From assembly GCF_001571225.1 (NCBI RefSeq), contig NZ_BCTJ01000001.1, forward strand, positions 62,001 through 126,000: a DNA stretch of 64,000 nt, in the 5' to 3' direction. Shown piece by piece: positions 17,114-25,363 of the stretch. The stretch is from Hydrogenophaga palleronii NBRC 102513. Lineage in GTDB: Bacteria > Pseudomonadota > Gammaproteobacteria > Burkholderiales > Burkholderiaceae_C. The position numbers were made by a program, and so were the translations under genes. Numbering within the stretch: position 1 is the stretch's first letter; each line of letters starts with the position of its first letter. The notes beneath the pieces are model-generated. The model searched no databases, was not told where the DNA came from, and worked only from the letters and a program-made list of their open reading frames with translations.

Positions 17114-18973
17114 ATGAGCACGGGCAAGAATCCCACCAATGAATGGCTGGAAAACGCGCAGAAGTTCCAGCAGAACCTGGTCCAGCAATGGCTCCAGATG
17201 GCCCAGGCCATGCCGGGTGCGGCGGCCGCCCCTGCCGCGGGTGCCGGCAGCGACCCCTTCGCGGTCTTTCGCGCCTTCATGCCGCAGGCCGGCGCGGCCA
17301 ACCCCTTCGGCATGGCCACACCCGGTGCACCCGGCACCGGCACCGCCTTTTCCGGCCTGCCGGCGATGGGCGAGCTGTTCAGCCAGGCCAACCACGGGCA
17401 GCAGGTGCGTTTTGACCCGGCCCAGTTGCTGGAGATCCAGAACAACTACCTGAAGGAGCTGGCCGGTCTCTGGAACCAGGGCCCGAACGTGAAGCCGGGC
17501 GCTGACCGCCGCTTTGCCTCCGACGCCTGGGCCAGCAATCCGCTGGCCTCGTTTGCCGCCGCTGCCTACCTGCTCAACGCGCGCACCCTGATGTCGATGG
17601 CCGACGCGGTGCAGGGGGACGACAAGACCCGCACGCGTGTGCGCTTCGCCGTGCAGCAGTGGATCGACGCCAGCGCGCCGAGCAACTTCCTCGCCTTCAA
17701 CGCCGAAGCGCAGAAGAAGGCCATCGAGACGCAGGGCGAGAGCATCGCCAAGGGCGTGGCCAACCTGCTGCACGACATGAAGCAGGGCCATGTGTCGATG
17801 ACGGACGAGAGCGTGTTCGAGGTCGGCAAGAACGTGGCCACCACCGAAGGCGCGGTGGTGTTCGAGAACGAGCTGTTCCAGCTGATCGAATACAAGCCGC
17901 TCACCGCCAAGGTGTACGAGCGGCCCTTCCTGCTGGTGCCGCCCTGCATCAACAAGTTCTACATCCTCGACCTGCAGCCCGACAACTCGCTGATCCGTTA
18001 CTGCGTGGAGCAGGGCCACCGTACCTTCGTGGTGAGCTGGCGCAACCCGGACGAGTCGCTCGCGCACAAGACCTGGGACAACTACATCGAAGACGCGGTG
18101 ATCAAGGCCATCACCGTCACGCAGGATGTCGCCCGCGCCGACACCATCAACGCCCTCGGCTTCTGCGTCGGCGGCACCATGCTGGGCACGGCGCTGGCGG
18201 TGCTGGCCGCGCGCGGCGAAGAGCCGGTGCACAGCGCCACCTTGCTCACCACGCTGCTCGACTTCCGCGACACCGGCATCCTCGACGTCTTCATCGACGA
18301 GAACTTCGTCAAGTACCGTGAGGCGCAGTTCGCCGAGGGCGGCCTGATGCCCGGGCGCGACCTGGCCACCACCTTCAGCTTCCTGCGCCCGAACGACCTG
18401 GTGTGGAACTACGTGGTGGGCAACTACCTCAAGGGCGAGACGCCACCGCCGTTCGACCTGCTGTACTGGAACTCCGACAGCACCAACCTGCCGGGCCCGT
18501 ACTACGCCTGGTACCTGCGCCAGATGTACCTGGAGAACAACCTGGTGAAGCCGGGCAAGACCACGGTGTGCGGCGAGAAGATCGACTTCCGCAAGGTCAA
18601 GCTGCCGGTCTACATCTACGGCTCGCGCGAAGACCACATCGTGCCCATCGGCGGTGCCTACGGCAGCACGCAGGTGTTCCCGGGCAAGAAGCGTTTTGTC
18701 ATGGGCGCTTCGGGCCACATCGCCGGCGTGATCAACCCGGCATCGAAGAACAAGCGCAGCCACTGGATCGGCCCGGCCGGCAAGTTCCCGGAGGACGTGA
18801 AGGACTGGGTGGCCAGCGCCACCGAACACCAGGGCAGCTGGTGGTCCGACTGGTCGGCCTGGCTCAAGCCGCTGGCGGGCAAACAGATTGCCGCGCCCAA
18901 AACCTACGGCCGCGCCAAGGCCTACACCGCCATCGAACCCGCGCCTGGCCGTTACGTCAAAGCCAGAGCCTGA
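17114..18973 (+). CDS. phaC: Class I poly(3-hydroxybutyrate) synthase
   Basis: A 619-residue synthase that polymerises (R)-3-hydroxybutyryl-CoA at the granule surface. AGGAG at 17103-17107 precedes the ATG. The N-terminal PhaC_N region (NEWLENAQKFQQNLVQQWLQ, WASNPLASFAAAAYLLNART) leads to an alpha/beta-hydrolase core with the lipase-like box GFCVGGTM containing the catalytic Cys. The catalytic Asp is expected in YGSREDHIVPIGGAYG and the His in MGASGHIAGVINPA. Length fits class I; there is no phaE or phaR partner. It is followed by phaA and phaB, giving the complete acetyl-CoA to PHB route. Confidence 0.97.
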   Translation: MSTGKNPTNEWLENAQKFQQNLVQQWLQMAQAMPGAAAAPAAGAGSDPFAVFRAFMPQAGAANPFGMATPGAPGTGTAFSGLPAMGELFSQANHGQQVRFDPAQLLEIQNNYLKELAGLWNQGPNVKPGADRRFASDAWASNPLASFAAAAYLLNARTLMSMADAVQGDDKTRTRVRFAVQQWIDASAPSNFLAFNAEAQKKAIETQGESIAKGVANLLHDMKQGHVSMTDESVFEVGKNVATTEGAVVFENELFQLIEYKPLTAKVYERPFLLVPPCINKFYILDLQPDNSLIRYCVEQGHRTFVVSWRNPDESLAHKTWDNYIEDAVIKAITVTQDVARADTINALGFCVGGTMLGTALAVLAARGEEPVHSATLLTTLLDFRDTGILDVFIDENFVKYREAQFAEGGLMPGRDLATTFSFLRPNDLVWNYVVGNYLKGETPPPFDLLYWNSDSTNLPGPYYAWYLRQMYLENNLVKPGKTTVCGEKIDFRKVKLPVYIYGSREDHIVPIGGAYGSTQVFPGKKRFVMGASGHIAGVINPASKNKRSHWIGPAGKFPEDVKDWVASATEHQGSWWSDWSAWLKPLAGKQIAAPKTYGRAKAYTAIEPAPGRYVKARA

Positions 18974-19008
18974 TCCGTTTCATCGCCGCGGCCTGGTGTG
19001 CCAACTTC

Positions 19009-19025
19009 TGTTGCAGAAGGCAACA
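19009..19025. promoter_or_regulatory. Inverted repeat between phaC and phaA
   Basis: TGTTGC, 5-nt spacer, GCAACA: a perfect 6-bp dyad in the 182-bp phaC-phaA gap. There is no T run, so it is not a good terminator. It has a TTGC/GCAA character like the dyad upstream of phaZ at 47187-47205, which raises the possibility of a common PHA regulator. Function is inferred only. Confidence 0.35.
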
Positions 19026-19155
19026 CTCCTGGGTCCGGTTGGAACACCGCCGGGGTGCCGACAAGGTGGCTCGTTTTGTGCGAGGCAGCGGCATCACCGG
19101 TTCCTGATCCATCCCCTACGCGTTCACACCCATTCATTTCATCAAGGAGAGACAC

Positions 19156-20334
19156 ATGGAAGACATCGTCATCGTTTCAGCCGCCCGCACCGCGGTGGGC
19201 AAGTTCGGCGGTTCACTCGCCAAGACGCCGGCCACCGAGCTGGGCAGCATCGTCATCAAGGCGCTGCTGGAGCGCTCCGGCCTGCCGGCCGACGCCATTG
19301 GTGAGGTGATCATGGGCCAGGTGCTGGCCGCGGGTGTGGGCCAGAACCCGGCGCGCCAGGCCATGATGAAGGCCGGCGTGGCCAAGGAAACGCCGGCGCT
19401 GACCATCAACGCCGTCTGCGGCTCCGGCCTCAAGGCCGTGATGCTGGCGGCACAGGCCGTGGCCTGGGGCGACAGCGAGATCGTGATCGCCGGTGGCCAG
19501 GAAAACATGAGCGCGTCGCCGCACGTGCTCAACGGCAGCCGCGACGGCCAGCGCATGGGCGACTGGAAGATGACCGACACCATGATCGTCGACGGCCTGT
19601 GGGACGTTTACAACCAGTACCACATGGGCATCACCGCCGAGAACGTGGCCAAGGAACATGGCATCAGCCGCGAAGCGCAAGACGCGCTCGCCCTGGCCAG
19701 CCAGCAAAAGGCCAGTGCGGCGCAGGACGCCGGCAAGTTCAAGGACGAGATCGTCGGCGTGAGCATTCCGCAGCGCAAGGGCGACCCCATCGTGTTCGAC
19801 GCCGACGAGTTCATCAACAAGAAGACCAGCGCCGACGCCCTGGCGGGCCTGCGCCCGGCCTTTGACAAGGCCGGCTCGGTGACCGCGGGCAACGCCTCGG
19901 GCATCAACGACGGCGCCGCCGGCGTGGTGGTGATGACGGCGAAGAAGGCCGCTTCGCTGGGCCTGACGCCGCTGGCGCGCATCGCCGCCTTCGGCACCAG
20001 CGGCCTCGACCCCGCCACCATGGGCATGGGCCCGGTGCCGGCATCGAAGAAGGCCCTGGCGCGTGCCGGCTGGAAGGCCAGCGACGTCGACCTGTTCGAA
20101 CTCAACGAAGCGTTTGCCGCACAGGCCTGCGCCGTCAACAAGGCGCTGGACGTCGACCCGGCAAAAGTCAACGTCAACGGCGGTGCGATCGCCATCGGAC
20201 ACCCCATCGGTGCGTCCGGTTGCCGCATCCTCGTGACGCTGCTGCACGAGATGCAGCGCAGCGGTGCAAAGAAAGGGCTGGCGGCGTTGTGTATCGGCGG
20301 CGGCATGGGGGTTTCCCTCGCGGTCGAACGCTGA
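19156..20334 (+). CDS. phaA: Acetyl-CoA acetyltransferase (beta-ketothiolase)
   Basis: A 392-residue thiolase condensing two acetyl-CoA to acetoacetyl-CoA. AAGGAGAG precedes the ATG. The active-site nucleophile Cys lies in NAVCGSGLKAV (about residue 89), the His in GGAIAIGHPIGASG, and the second Cys in AALCIGGGMGVS. AARTAVGKFGGSLA marks the N-terminus. It lies between phaC and phaB in the standard PHB operon order, and may also serve ketone-body or fatty acid metabolism. Confidence 0.96.
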   Translation: MEDIVIVSAARTAVGKFGGSLAKTPATELGSIVIKALLERSGLPADAIGEVIMGQVLAAGVGQNPARQAMMKAGVAKETPALTINAVCGSGLKAVMLAAQAVAWGDSEIVIAGGQENMSASPHVLNGSRDGQRMGDWKMTDTMIVDGLWDVYNQYHMGITAENVAKEHGISREAQDALALASQQKASAAQDAGKFKDEIVGVSIPQRKGDPIVFDADEFINKKTSADALAGLRPAFDKAGSVTAGNASGINDGAAGVVVMTAKKAASLGLTPLARIAAFGTSGLDPATMGMGPVPASKKALARAGWKASDVDLFELNEAFAAQACAVNKALDVDPAKVNVNGGAIAIGHPIGASGCRILVTLLHEMQRSGAKKGLAALCIGGGMGVSLAVER

Positions 20335-20418
20335 ATTCACGGTTAAATCGAAACGGATCACCGGAGGGGAGGGCCTTCCGGTCACGACACCGCCAAGAAG
20401 GCAAAAGGAGCACAAGAC

Positions 20419-21159
20419 ATGAGCAATCAGAAAGTCGCATACGTCACCGGTGGCATGGGTGGCATCGGTACCGCCATTTGCCAGCGCCTGCACAAGGAAG
20501 GTTTCAAGGTCATCGCGGGTTGTGGCCCCACGCGCGACTTCAAGAAATGGCTCGATGAGCAAAAGGCGCTGGGCTATGAGTTCCACGCCTCGGTCGGCAA
20601 TGTGGGTGAATGGGACTCGACGGTCGAGGCCTTCACCAAGACCAAGGCCGAACACGGCACCATCGACGTGCTGGTGAACAACGCCGGCATCACGCGCGAC
20701 CGCATGTTCCTGAAGATGTCGCGCGAGGACTGGGACGCGGTGATCGAAACCAACCTGAACTCCATGTTCAACGTGACCAAGCAGGTCGTGGCCGACATGG
20801 TGGAAAAGGGCTGGGGCCGCATCATCAACATCTCGTCGGTCAACGGCGAGAAGGGCCAGGCCGGCCAGACCAACTACTCGGCCGCCAAGGCCGGCATGCA
20901 CGGCTTCTCGATGGCGCTGGCGCAGGAGCTGGCCACCAAGGGCGTGACGGTCAACACCGTGAGCCCGGGCTACATCGGCACCGACATGGTGAAGGCGATC
21001 CGCCCGGACGTGCTGGACAAGATCGTCGCCACGGTGCCGGTCAAGCGCCTGGGCGAGCCGAGCGAAATCGCCTCCATCATTGCCTGGCTGGCGAGTGAAG
21101 AGGGCGGTTACGCCACCGGCGCGGACTTCTCGGTCAACGGCGGCTTGCACATGGGGTGA
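20419..21159 (+). CDS. phaB: Acetoacetyl-CoA reductase
   Basis: A 246-residue short-chain dehydrogenase. The nucleotide-binding motif is TGGMGGIGTAICQRL, with NNAG at about residue 87 and the catalytic Ser and YxxxK in ISSVNGEKGQAGQTNYSAAKAG. The C-terminal GADFSVNGGLHMG is typical of PhaB. It reduces acetoacetyl-CoA to (R)-3-hydroxybutyryl-CoA with NADPH, supplying the synthase encoded upstream. AAGGAG lies 8 nt before the ATG. Confidence 0.96.
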   Translation: MSNQKVAYVTGGMGGIGTAICQRLHKEGFKVIAGCGPTRDFKKWLDEQKALGYEFHASVGNVGEWDSTVEAFTKTKAEHGTIDVLVNNAGITRDRMFLKMSREDWDAVIETNLNSMFNVTKQVVADMVEKGWGRIINISSVNGEKGQAGQTNYSAAKAGMHGFSMALAQELATKGVTVNTVSPGYIGTDMVKAIRPDVLDKIVATVPVKRLGEPSEIASIIAWLASEEGGYATGADFSVNGGLHMG

Positions 21160-21179
21160 GTGGGCTCCCCCCCCGCGCC

Positions 21180-21198
21180 GGGCTCGCGATGCGAGCCC
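21180..21198. repeat. GC-rich inverted repeat in the phaB-antiporter gap
   Basis: GGGCTCGC, 3-nt loop, GCGAGCCC is a perfect hairpin inside a C/G-rich stretch (21165-21262) that also holds a CCCCCCGGGGGG core and a GCCGG-rich imperfect dyad. It looks like a dispersed intergenic element of the kind common in this family; copy number was not checked. Confidence 0.45.
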
Positions 21199-21282
21199 GT
21201 CACCCCCCGGGGGGCGGCACTGCCGGCCGGCGAAGCCGGACCGGCGTTGCCCTGCATGGAATGCTCGCGCCACGTGAGCCAC

Positions 21283-21303
21283 AACCCGCTTCGGCGGGTT
21301 TTT
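21283..21303 (+). terminator. Terminator of the phaCAB operon
   Basis: AACCCGC, TTCG tetraloop, GCGGGTT, running into a T run (TTTTT). A strong intrinsic terminator 124 bp after the phaB stop. Confidence 0.85.
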
Positions 21304-21391
21304 CATTTCCGGCCTTGCGTTCGCAAAGCCTGGTGTAAATTCGAACGCAACCCTGCCACCACCCGTGTTCGATCCAGGAGTCCAGCGACCA

Positions 21392-23116
21392 ATGCCCCAC
21401 AGCATTTCACTGATCAACACCATTGCCGCGGGGCTGGGTCTGGCACTGATCCTCGGCTTCATGGCTGCCAAGCTGCGCCTGCCCGCGCTGGTGGGTTACC
21501 TGCTGGCGGGGGTGATCATCGGGCCGTTCACACCGGGGTTCGTCGCCGACGCCGAAATCGCCGCGCAGCTGGCCGAGATCGGCGTGATGCTGCTGATGTT
21601 TGGCGTCGGCCTGCACTTCTCGCTCGACGACTTGCTGTCGGTGCGCAACATCGCCCTGCCCGGTGCGGTGGTGCAGATGGCGGTGGCCACGCTGATGGGC
21701 ATGACCATGGCCATGTGGTGGTGGGACTGGAGCCTGGGCGCGGCCCTGGTGTTTGGCGTCAGTCTGTCGGTGGCCAGCACGGTGGTGCTGCTGCGTGCGC
21801 TGGAGAGCCTGGGCATTCTGGATTCGATCACCGGGCGCATCGCGGTCGGCTGGCTGGTGGTGGAAGACCTGGCCATGGTGCTGGTGCTGGTGCTGCTGCC
21901 GCCGCTGGCGGGCTTTCTGGGGGGCTCCGGCTCCGGCGGTGATCTGGCTTCGATCTGGCAGACCCTGGGCATCACTTTGCTGCAGGTGGGCGGCTTCGTG
22001 GCGCTGATGCTGGTGGTCGGGCGGCGTGTATTTCCCTGGTTGTTGTGGCAGGTCACGCGCACCGGCTCGCGCGAGCTGTTCACGCTCTGCGTGGTCGCGG
22101 CTGCGGTGAGCATTGCCTTTGCTTCTGCCGCGCTGTTCGGCGTGTCGTTCGCGCTCGGCGCCTTCTTCGCTGGCATGGTGCTGCGCGAGTCCGAGTTCAG
22201 CCACCGCGCGGCCGAAGAATCGCTGCCGCTGCGCGACGCGTTCGCGGTGCTGTTCTTCGTCTCGGTCGGCATGTTGTTCAACCCGGCTGTGCTGATCGAA
22301 CGGCCGCTGCAGGTGCTGGGCGTGGTGCTGATCATCGTCGTCGGCAAGTCGGTGGCCGCAGCGGCCCTGGTGGTGGCCATGCGTTACCCGCTCAACACCG
22401 CGCTCACCGTCTCGGCCAGCCTGGCGCAGATCGGTGAGTTCTCCTTCATCCTGATCGGCCTGGGGGCTTCGCTGGGCCTGCTGCCGCCGGAAGGGCAAAG
22501 CCTGGTGCTGGCGGGCGCGCTGATCTCCATCGCCACCAACCCCTTCTGGTTCAAGGCCATCGAGCCGCTGCAGGCGTGGCTGCGCAAGAACTCGCGTTTT
22601 GCCCGCGAGATGGAACAACGCGACGACCCGCTGGCCGAGTTGCCGACCACCACGCACGAGAAGTTTCTCTCGCGCCAGGTGGTGCTGGTGGGCTATGGCC
22701 GCGTCGGGCGGCGCATTGCCGAAGCGCTGGCCGAGCAGCACCAGCCCTTCGTGATCGCCGAGCAGAACCGCGAACTGGTGGAGCGCCTGCGCGCCCAGGG
22801 CATTGCCGCGGTGTTCGGTGATGCGGCCGACCCGGCGGTGCTGATCCAGGCCCACATTGCGCGCGCCGGCATGCTGGTGATCGCCACGCCCGACACGCTC
22901 AACGTGCGCCAGATGATCGAGACCGCGCGCACGCTCAACCCCGACATCCTCACCGTCGTGCGCACGCACAGCGAAGAAGAGGCCAGCCTGCTCGAACAGG
23001 AAAACGCCGGCAAGGTGTTCCTGGGCGAGGAGGAGCTGGCGCAGTCGATGACGCGCTACGTGCTGGAGCAATCCCGCGCCGCCGCCCACGGCAACGCGGT
23101 GCGCGCACACACCTGA
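21392..23116 (+). CDS. Kef/YbaL-type monovalent cation:proton antiporter with TrkA-N domain
   Basis: A 574-residue protein; AGGAG lies at 21376-21380. Residues 1-390 are a CPA2 exchanger domain with about twelve membrane helices (LRLPALVGYLLAGVIIGPFTPG, MLLMFGVGLHFSLDDLL, GVSFALGAFFAGMVLRESEF). Residues ~430-545 form a TrkA-N (RCK) domain with a nucleotide-binding VVLVGYGRVGRRIAEALAE. There is no TrkA-C domain. Order and length resemble E. coli YbaL and KefB/KefC, which export K+ under gating by nucleotide or glutathione adducts. Ion specificity is not decidable from sequence. Confidence 0.9.
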   Translation: MPHSISLINTIAAGLGLALILGFMAAKLRLPALVGYLLAGVIIGPFTPGFVADAEIAAQLAEIGVMLLMFGVGLHFSLDDLLSVRNIALPGAVVQMAVATLMGMTMAMWWWDWSLGAALVFGVSLSVASTVVLLRALESLGILDSITGRIAVGWLVVEDLAMVLVLVLLPPLAGFLGGSGSGGDLASIWQTLGITLLQVGGFVALMLVVGRRVFPWLLWQVTRTGSRELFTLCVVAAAVSIAFASAALFGVSFALGAFFAGMVLRESEFSHRAAEESLPLRDAFAVLFFVSVGMLFNPAVLIERPLQVLGVVLIIVVGKSVAAAALVVAMRYPLNTALTVSASLAQIGEFSFILIGLGASLGLLPPEGQSLVLAGALISIATNPFWFKAIEPLQAWLRKNSRFAREMEQRDDPLAELPTTTHEKFLSRQVVLVGYGRVGRRIAEALAEQHQPFVIAEQNRELVERLRAQGIAAVFGDAADPAVLIQAHIARAGMLVIATPDTLNVRQMIETARTLNPDILTVVRTHSEEEASLLEQENAGKVFLGEEELAQSMTRYVLEQSRAAAHGNAVRAHT

Positions 23117-23236
23117 GCACAGGCGCTGGCGCTGGCGGCGGGGCACGCCGCTCCTACAGGCGCATGGGGGTTCGTCCGACACGCATTCCCGAGCCCGGCC
23201 ACCATGATGGCGTCTCATTTCAGCAGGAGACACTTC

Positions 23237-24157
23237 ATGGCCTTGTCCGCATATTCGCCCGGTTCGTCCGTTCCTTCGTCCGCCACCGTTGTGGAGGCGG
23301 GGGGCAGCGCAGTCTCGTGGCCGGCCATCTTTGCGGGTGCCGCCGCCGCGGCTGCGCTCTCGCTCATCCTGCTGATCCTCGGCACCGGCCTGGGCCTGGC
23401 CTCGGTGTCGCCGTGGTCGCAGGAAGGCATCACCGCCACCACGTTCGGCGTCACCACCATCCTGTGGATCACGTTCACGCAGCTCATGGCTTCGGGCATG
23501 GGTGGTTATCTGGCTGGCCGGCTGCGCACGCGCTGGGCCGGTGTGCAGGCCGATGAGGTGTACTTCCGCGACACCGCGCACGGCTTTCTGGCCTGGGCGG
23601 TGGCCTCGCTGCTCACCGCGGCGCTGCTGACCTCGGCGGTCAGCACCATCGTCGGTGGCGGCGTGAAGGCCGGCGCCACGGTGGCCGCCGGTGGCGCCGC
23701 TGCGGCAGGCACCGTCGCCACCCAGGTGGCCGACGAGGCCACCGGGGGCGACCAGGACCTGAGCTACTTCGTCAACAGCCTGTTCCGTGCGGACGGCACG
23801 GCGGTGGCCATGCCGGACAACACCTCGCCCGCGGCGATGGCGGCCGAGACCACCGGCATTCTGTTCAACGCACTGCGCAAGGGTGAACTGCCCGCGGCCG
23901 ACGCCAGCTACCTCAGCCAGCGGGTGGCGCAGCGCACCGGCATCAGCGTGCCCGAGGCGCAGAAGCGCGTGACCGACACCTTCAGCCGCGTGCAGATGCA
24001 GGCCCGCCAGGCCGAAACCGTGGCGCGTGAGGCGGCGGACACCGCCCGCAAGGCCTCGTCCAAGGCTGCGCTGTGGCTGTTCGTCTCGCTGCTGGCCGGT
24101 GCCTTCATCGCCAGCCTGGCCGCCACCTTCGGCGGCCGCCAGCGCGACACCGACTGA
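23237..24157 (+). CDS. Multi-pass membrane protein of unknown function
   Basis: A 306-residue protein starting MALSAYSPGSSVPSSATVV, with AGGAG at 23225-23229. About four hydrophobic segments are visible: AIFAGAAAAAALSLILLILG, TFGVTTILWITFTQLMASG, FLAWAVASLLTAALLTSAV and a C-terminal WLFVSLLAGAFIASLAA. Between the third and fourth is a long soluble stretch with an amphipathic helical region (VQMQARQAETVAREAADTARKAS) that may form a coiled coil. I associate this with an uncharacterised betaproteobacterial membrane family. The 23-residue protein directly downstream, with its own strong ribosome binding site, is probably co-transcribed. Confidence 0.75.
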   Translation: MALSAYSPGSSVPSSATVVEAGGSAVSWPAIFAGAAAAAALSLILLILGTGLGLASVSPWSQEGITATTFGVTTILWITFTQLMASGMGGYLAGRLRTRWAGVQADEVYFRDTAHGFLAWAVASLLTAALLTSAVSTIVGGGVKAGATVAAGGAAAAGTVATQVADEATGGDQDLSYFVNSLFRADGTAVAMPDNTSPAAMAAETTGILFNALRKGELPAADASYLSQRVAQRTGISVPEAQKRVTDTFSRVQMQARQAETVAREAADTARKASSKAALWLFVSLLAGAFIASLAATFGGRQRDTD

Positions 24158-24199
24158 ACACCTGCCCCTGGTTCCAGACACTTCACAAAGGAGACTTTC

Positions 24200-24271
24200 A
24201 TGCGATCCCTCTTGCTGTTCTTTCTCGGTGTGCCGATCCCTGTCATCATCCTGATCGCGGTGCTCACCTAG
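24200..24271 (+). CDS. 23-residue hydrophobic microprotein
   Basis: The sequence is MRSLLLFFLGVPIP followed by VIILIAVLT, a single membrane span. A strong AAGGAG (24188-24193) sits 6 nt before the ATG, and the stop is TAG at 24269-24271. It lies 42 bp after the four-helix membrane protein on the same strand. I recall near-identical tiny proteins (LLLFLLGVPIPIIILLALF pattern) in other betaproteobacteria, so it is probably a conserved small membrane protein; its role is unknown to me. Confidence 0.7.
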   Translation: MRSLLLFFLGVPIPVIILIAVLT

Positions 24272-24385
24272 GGCCACAGAGGCACCGCGTTCACCCGTGG
24301 TTAAGACCTCTTGAAAAGGTATAGCTGGCCGCCACGCACATCGCTGCCTAGACTCGTCACCCAACGCAATGTCAAGAGGTTGGCG

Positions 24386-25363
24386 ATGAAACTCAAATAC
24401 GCATGGGCCACGGCCCTGACCGGGATCCTGGTGGCTGCCGCTCCGGCAGCGTTCGCGCAGAGCGCGGCTTACCCGACCCAAAGCATCCGCATGGTGGTGG
24501 GCTGGACGGCCGGTGGTGCAACCGACATCCTGGCGCGCCAGCTGGCCACCCAGATGGGCAAACAGCTGGAGCAGCCGGTGGTAGTGGACAACCGCCCTGG
24601 CGCTGCCGGCACCATCGCCCAAGGCGAGGTGACCCGTGCCAAGCCGGACGGCTACACGCTGGTGCTGGCCACCAACAGCACCTACGCGATCGCGCCGCAC
24701 CTGATCAAGCCGCTGCCGTACCGGCTCGACGGGCTGACCCCGATCGCACTGGTCGGCACCAGCCCGCTGATCCTGACCGTGCGCCCCACGCTCAATGTGC
24801 AGGGCGTCAAGGGCGTCATCGATCTGGCGAAGCAGCAGCCCGGCCGCTTGAACTATTCGTCGGGCGGCAACGGCTCCACCAGCAACCTGGCGAGCGAGCT
24901 GTTCAAGGACCTGACCAACACCGCCATCACGCACATTCCGTACAAGGGCGGTGGCCCGGCCACGCTGGCCGTGGCCGCCGGTGAAGTGGACCTGGGCTTC
25001 GTGGACATCGGTGTCGCCATTCCCATGATCCGCTCCGGCCGCATGAAGGCGGTGGCGGTGTCGGGCAGCAGCCGCAGCCCGCTGCTGCCGCAGGTGCCCA
25101 CGGTGGAAGAAGCCGGCGTGCCGCGCTTCGATGCCTCCACCAAGTTCGCGCTGTTCGCGCCGGCCGGCACGCCGCCCGCCATCGTCGCGCGCCTGTACGA
25201 ATCGGTGCGCAGCGTGCTGAGCAACGAAGACCTCAAGGCCCGGCTGAGCCAGCAAGGCATCGAGCTGGTGGCCAGCGGCCCGGCCGAACTGGACAAGGAC
25301 GTCAAGGAAGGCCTCGCCAAGTGGGGCCGCCTGATCACCGAGCGCAAGTTGTCGCTGGACTGA
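24386..25363 (+). CDS. Bug/TctC-type tripartite tricarboxylate transporter solute-binding protein
   Basis: A 325-residue periplasmic protein with a signal sequence (MKLKYAWATALTGILVAAAP, cleavage after AFA). Family hallmarks are YPTQSIRMVVGWTAGGATDILARQLA, VVVDNRPGAAGTIAQGEVTRA, DGYTLVLATNSTYAI and HIPYKGGGPATLAVAAGEVDLGF. Bug proteins bind small carboxylates or amino acids, with or without TctAB membrane partners; none are present here. AAGAGG lies 7 nt before the ATG. It overlaps the opine-dehydrogenase-like gene start by one base, so ligand and enzyme substrate are probably related. Confidence 0.92.
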   Translation: MKLKYAWATALTGILVAAAPAAFAQSAAYPTQSIRMVVGWTAGGATDILARQLATQMGKQLEQPVVVDNRPGAAGTIAQGEVTRAKPDGYTLVLATNSTYAIAPHLIKPLPYRLDGLTPIALVGTSPLILTVRPTLNVQGVKGVIDLAKQQPGRLNYSSGGNGSTSNLASELFKDLTNTAITHIPYKGGGPATLAVAAGEVDLGFVDIGVAIPMIRSGRMKAVAVSGSSRSPLLPQVPTVEEAGVPRFDASTKFALFAPAGTPPAIVARLYESVRSVLSNEDLKARLSQQGIELVASGPAELDKDVKEGLAKWGRLITERKLSLD

